Below are positions 23,167 through 25,792 of a stretch of DNA of 25,792 nt, one piece after another. The translations under genes and the position numbers were made by a program. How positions within the stretch are numbered: position 1 is the stretch's first letter; each line of letters starts with the position of its first letter. The notes below the pieces were generated by a model. The model saw only the letters and a program-made list of their open reading frames with translations, made no database searches and was not told the origin of the DNA. The stretch comes from an uncultured Bacteroidales bacterium. Its GTDB lineage: Bacteria > Bacteroidota > Bacteroidia > Bacteroidales > Muribaculaceae. The stretch lies in contig USIY01000006.1 of the NCBI GenBank assembly GCA_900554845.1, positions 1 through 25,792 of the forward strand, read 5' to 3'.

Positions 23167-23347
23167 AAGTAGCTAATAGAAATTAATGAACATGAAAACG
23201 AAGTTATTATTTAGGTGTTTTCTTCCTGGAGAGAAGGAGCCATTGCCACATAGTGACTGAACGACAGGGAGAAAACAACAAAAAAGAACGAGTTTTCATG
23301 TTAAGTTCCATCAGCTACATATAATCATTAATTTTTATTAGCTACTT
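23167..23347 (+). ncRNA. Long nested-hairpin RNA, possibly 6S-like, or structured feoAB leader
   Basis: Three stems nest inside one another. The outer stem pairs 23167-23189 with 23325-23347 (23 bp). A middle stem pairs 23189/23190-23199 with 23292-23301/23302 (10-11 bp). An inner stem pairs 23217-23228 with 23265-23276 (12 bp). The only non-Watson-Crick pairs (23079-type exceptions at 23179-23335 and 23224-23269) are G-U wobbles on the + strand and would be A-C mismatches on the other, so the RNA is read from the + strand. Unpaired regions are a 22-nt one-sided bulge, a 17 x 15-nt internal loop and a 36-nt apical loop. About 180 nt of rod with a large internal bubble resembles 6S RNA. No open reading frame explains it. 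No U-tract terminator follows, so it may instead be a leader ending 79 bases before feoAB. Confidence 0.7.
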
Positions 23348-23356
23348 AATATTAAG
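23345..23356. promoter_or_regulatory. Perfect 12-bp palindrome upstream of feoAB
   Basis: CTTAATATTAAG is a perfect palindrome that overlaps the end of the structured RNA and lies 70 bases before the feoAB start. It could be a repressor operator, for example for a Fur- or DtxR-type iron regulator, but AT-rich palindromes of this length also arise by chance. Confidence 0.35.
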
Positions 23357-23426
23357 TGACTTTAACAATCTATCATTGAAAAGACACTTAGGGAAAACAA
23401 TATACCCAGAATTAGGTTTTTAAGGT

Positions 23427-25792
23427 ATGAATACCGACCAAGCAACAAATATTAGTGAAGAAAGTTGCAAGACAATCAGGACATTGTCACAACTTAAACC
23501 CGGGGAGAAAGGAATAATAATCAAAATTCATGGCCACGGTGCATTCCGCAAACGCGTCATGGAAATGGGATTTGTGCGTGGGCGTGAAGTAACGATGATT
23601 CTTAACGCTCCGTTGCAGGATCCAATCAAATTTTCATTGATGGGTTATGAGATTTCCCTTCGCAGAGCGGAAGCGGAACTGATCGAAATATGTTCCACTG
23701 GAGAATGGGATGAAGATGAGAATATAAAAAAAGCTGGCCGACAGAGTAATTCGGGCGACGATTCAAACAATACACGCCGAGACAAAATTATAAACATCGC
23801 TTTGATTGGAAATCCCAATTGTGGAAAAACGTCGATTTTTAATTTTGTAAGCGGCGCACATGAGCATGTGGGCAATTATGCCGGCGTGACGGTAGGTGCC
23901 AAAGAGGGAACTATGAATTATAAAGGCTACCGGTTTAATGTAGTTGATCTTCCCGGGACCTATTCCCAATCCGCATATTCTCCAGAGGAATTGTACGTGA
24001 TGCGATATCTTCGGGAAGAAACTCCTGATGTCATCGTCAATGTGGTGGTAGCGTCGAATCTTGAACGGAACATGTATCTCACCACTGAACTGATCGACAT
24101 GAATCGTTCAATGGTGATATGCCTCAATATGTTCGACGAACTGAAACGCAGTAATGCGAATTTGGATTACGACGCTTTGGGCAAGATGCTCGGTGTTCCT
24201 ATAGTACCGACAATCGCATCTACCGGCTGGGGTATCGACAAACTTCTTGATACCATCATCGAGATTTATGAGATGAAAAACCAAGATGTGCGTCATATAC
24301 ATGTCCGGCTAAGTCCACCTATTGAAGCTGCCGTAAAGGAATTGAATGATTCTTTTAAAAAGGATTCCTCAATATCCCAACACTTCTCCCCTCGTTTCCT
24401 TGCCATTAAATTCCTGGAAGGAGATCCGGAAGTGGAATCTCAACTTCATGACAATCCAAATTACGACAAATGGGTGGAGATACGAAGAAATGTGGAGAAT
24501 ACCGTCCATAAAGATATGAACGAGGATCTCGCAGAAGCTATTTCGGCAGATAAATATGGTTTTATTCAGGGCGCCTTACGCGAGACTCTTGTAGGAAACA
24601 CGGCACAAGAAGAAAAGACCACAAAAATCATAGATTCCTTTGTAACCAACAAACTGTTTGGATTCCCCATCTTCCTGCTTGTCATGTGGCTCACGTTCTG
24701 GGCGACTTTTGAAATAGGATCATATCCTATGGAATGGATAGAATCGTTGGTAAGCTGGATCTCGGGAATTGTGGGCAGATTCATGCAGGAGGGTCCTCTT
24801 AAAGATATGCTTCTCGATGGTATTATCGGTGGAGTCGGAGGTGTCATTGTTTTCCTTCCGAATATTCTGATTCTCTATTTCTTCATATCCTTCATGGAGG
24901 ATTCAGGCTATATGGCACGTGTGGCGTTCATAATGGACAAACTCATGCACAAAATGGGACTGCACGGCAAATCGTTCATTCCGTTGATCATGGGCTTCGG
25001 ATGCAATGTTCCTGCAATTATGTCCACAAGGATAATTGAAAGCAGATCAAGCAGACTGATTACGATATTGATAAATCCGTTTATGAGTTGCTCGGCGCGT
25101 ATTCCGATCTATGTGCTGCTTGTCGGGGCTTTCTTCCCCAGTCACGGAGCATGGATTTTCACGGGTCTCTATCTTTTGGGAATAATTGTTGCTGTCCTTA
25201 CCGCGAAAATGTTGCGCAAATTCTGGTTCAAGGAAGATGAAACCCCTTTCGTTATGGAACTTCCTCCATATCGAATGCCTACTGCTAAAGCGACATTAAG
25301 GAATATGTGGGCCAAAGCGGAGCAATATCTAAAAAAAATGGGAGGCCTGATCTTAATAGCTTCAATTATAATCTGGGCGCTCTCTTACTTTCCTCGTTAC
25401 TCCGCCGATCAAATTCCGGGAGCTTTCATTACGGAAGTAACAGCAGACATTCCTGAAGGGACTTTACAAACTATGAATCAGTCACAGATTGACGATATGG
25501 TATTGAATGAATATCAGCAGGGTCATTCAATTCTTGGATATATCGGAAAGGGTATAGAACCTGTGATGAGACCTCTGGATCAGAGCTGGAAAGCCTGCGT
25601 GTCATTATTGGCCGGAGTAGCTGCCAAAGAGGTGGTCGTGTCTACTCTTGGAGTGCTTTATGTAGGGGATGATGACGCCGACGCTCTCAGTACCAGATTA
25701 CGGACTCCATCCGGGCTGACTGGCCAGATGCCGTTCTCTCAAGCCTCCGCATTGGCGTTCATGGTGTTCGTCCTGTTGTATTTCCCCTGCAT
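23427..25792 (+). CDS. feoB: FeoA-FeoB fusion, ferrous iron transporter (3' end outside window)
   Basis: The frame is open from ATG 23427 to the window edge (788 codons, no stop). Residues about 18-90 form a FeoA SH3-like domain (RKRVMEMGFVRGREV). A polar linker (about 93-118) leads to the FeoB G domain: Walker A GNPNCGKTS (128-136), switch NYAGVTV, G3 DLPG (174-177) and G4 NMFD (234-237). The membrane part begins near residue 415, with FGCNVPAIMSTR and NPFMSCSARIP, both hallmarks of FeoB gates. It imports Fe(II) across the inner membrane. FeoA-FeoB fusions are known in Bacteroidetes. The gene is preceded by the structured RNA and a palindrome that may control it. Confidence 0.96.
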   Translation, partial: MNTDQATNISEESCKTIRTLSQLKPGEKGIIIKIHGHGAFRKRVMEMGFVRGREVTMILNAPLQDPIKFSLMGYEISLRRAEAELIEICSTGEWDEDENIKKAGRQSNSGDDSNNTRRDKIINIALIGNPNCGKTSIFNFVSGAHEHVGNYAGVTVGAKEGTMNYKGYRFNVVDLPGTYSQSAYSPEELYVMRYLREETPDVIVNVVVASNLERNMYLTTELIDMNRSMVICLNMFDELKRSNANLDYDALGKMLGVPIVPTIASTGWGIDKLLDTIIEIYEMKNQDVRHIHVRLSPPIEAAVKELNDSFKKDSSISQHFSPRFLAIKFLEGDPEVESQLHDNPNYDKWVEIRRNVENTVHKDMNEDLAEAISADKYGFIQGALRETLVGNTAQEEKTTKIIDSFVTNKLFGFPIFLLVMWLTFWATFEIGSYPMEWIESLVSWISGIVGRFMQEGPLKDMLLDGIIGGVGGVIVFLPNILILYFFISFMEDSGYMARVAFIMDKLMHKMGLHGKSFIPLIMGFGCNVPAIMSTRIIESRSSRLITILINPFMSCSARIPIYVLLVGAFFPSHGAWIFTGLYLLGIIVAVLTAKMLRKFWFKEDETPFVMELPPYRMPTAKATLRNMWAKAEQYLKKMGGLILIASIIIWALSYFPRYSADQIPGAFITEVTADIPEGTLQTMNQSQIDDMVLNEYQQGHSILGYIGKGIEPVMRPLDQSWKACVSLLAGVAAKEVVVSTLGVLYVGDDDADALSTRLRTPSGLTGQMPFSQASALAFMVFVLLYFPC

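Noticed and set aside
23167..23347. Invertible promoter (phase-variable inverton) bounded by the 23-bp inverted repeats
   Set aside because: The interior is itself nested-palindromic and the promoter lies outside the repeats; the imperfect pairs are G-U, which fits selection on RNA rather than recombination sites. No invertase is nearby.
23167..23347. Miniature transposable element with terminal inverted repeats
   Set aside because: No convincing target-site duplication flanks the arms and the promoter is positioned exactly for the hairpin. It cannot be fully excluded without a genome-wide copy count.
1..25792. CRISPR array, insertion sequences or prophage genes
   Set aside because: No regularly spaced repeats, transposase, integrase or phage structural motif was seen on either strand.

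Overview
The window looks like a Bacteroidales chromosome fragment, plausibly from a gut lineage such as Muribaculaceae. The reasons are the TTTG-N19/20-TAnnTTTG promoter architecture (found twice), weak Shine-Dalgarno signals, a FeoA-FeoB fusion protein, moderate GC content, and the gene content. The family assignment is an inference; nothing could be searched.

Bases 1-137 hold the C-terminus of an outer-membrane beta-barrel protein. From 186 to 19661 all genes lie on the + strand and are very tightly packed, with many ATGA-type overlaps. From 724 onward they form a biosynthetic cluster of the aryl polyene (APE)/flexirubin type: an O-methyltransferase-like protein, two acyl carrier proteins, two complete ketosynthases each followed by or near a shorter KS-like partner without the catalytic cysteine, two hotdog dehydratase-like proteins, a hotdog thioesterase, a lysophospholipid acyltransferase-like protein, a 4-TM EamA/SMR-type protein, a LolA-like carrier, a small LolB-like protein, a GT2-acyltransferase fusion, a CrtI-like FAD oxidoreductase, a PaaK-like CoA ligase, an MMPL/RND exporter, and two secreted alpha/beta-hydrolase esterases. 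The likely logic is that the ligase activates an aromatic acid, the KS/ACP/dehydratase machinery extends it into a conjugated polyene, acyltransferases attach it to a lipid, and MMPL plus LolA-like proteins move the product to the outer membrane. No ketoreductase, aromatic ammonia lyase, phosphopantetheinyl transferase or regulator is visible here, so these must be supplied from elsewhere.

After the cluster come a hairpin, then a minus-strand tRNA-Gln(CTG) with its own promoter and intrinsic terminator, and minus-strand uvrA (20107-22932). The 494-base gap upstream of uvrA holds a strong + strand promoter directly followed by a long nested hairpin (23167-23347). This is probably an undescribed or 6S-like structured RNA, or else a long structured leader of the next gene. 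The window ends inside a feoAB fusion gene (23427 onward) for ferrous iron uptake.

The most notable points are: the two dehydratase-like proteins each keep a different half of the FabZ His/Glu pair; the acyltransferase fusion and the MMPL exporter carry related C-terminal Rossmann/methyltransferase-like domains; two polysaccharide-esterase-like secreted enzymes are translationally embedded in an APE-type operon; and the hairpin RNA has wobble pairs that fix its strand.
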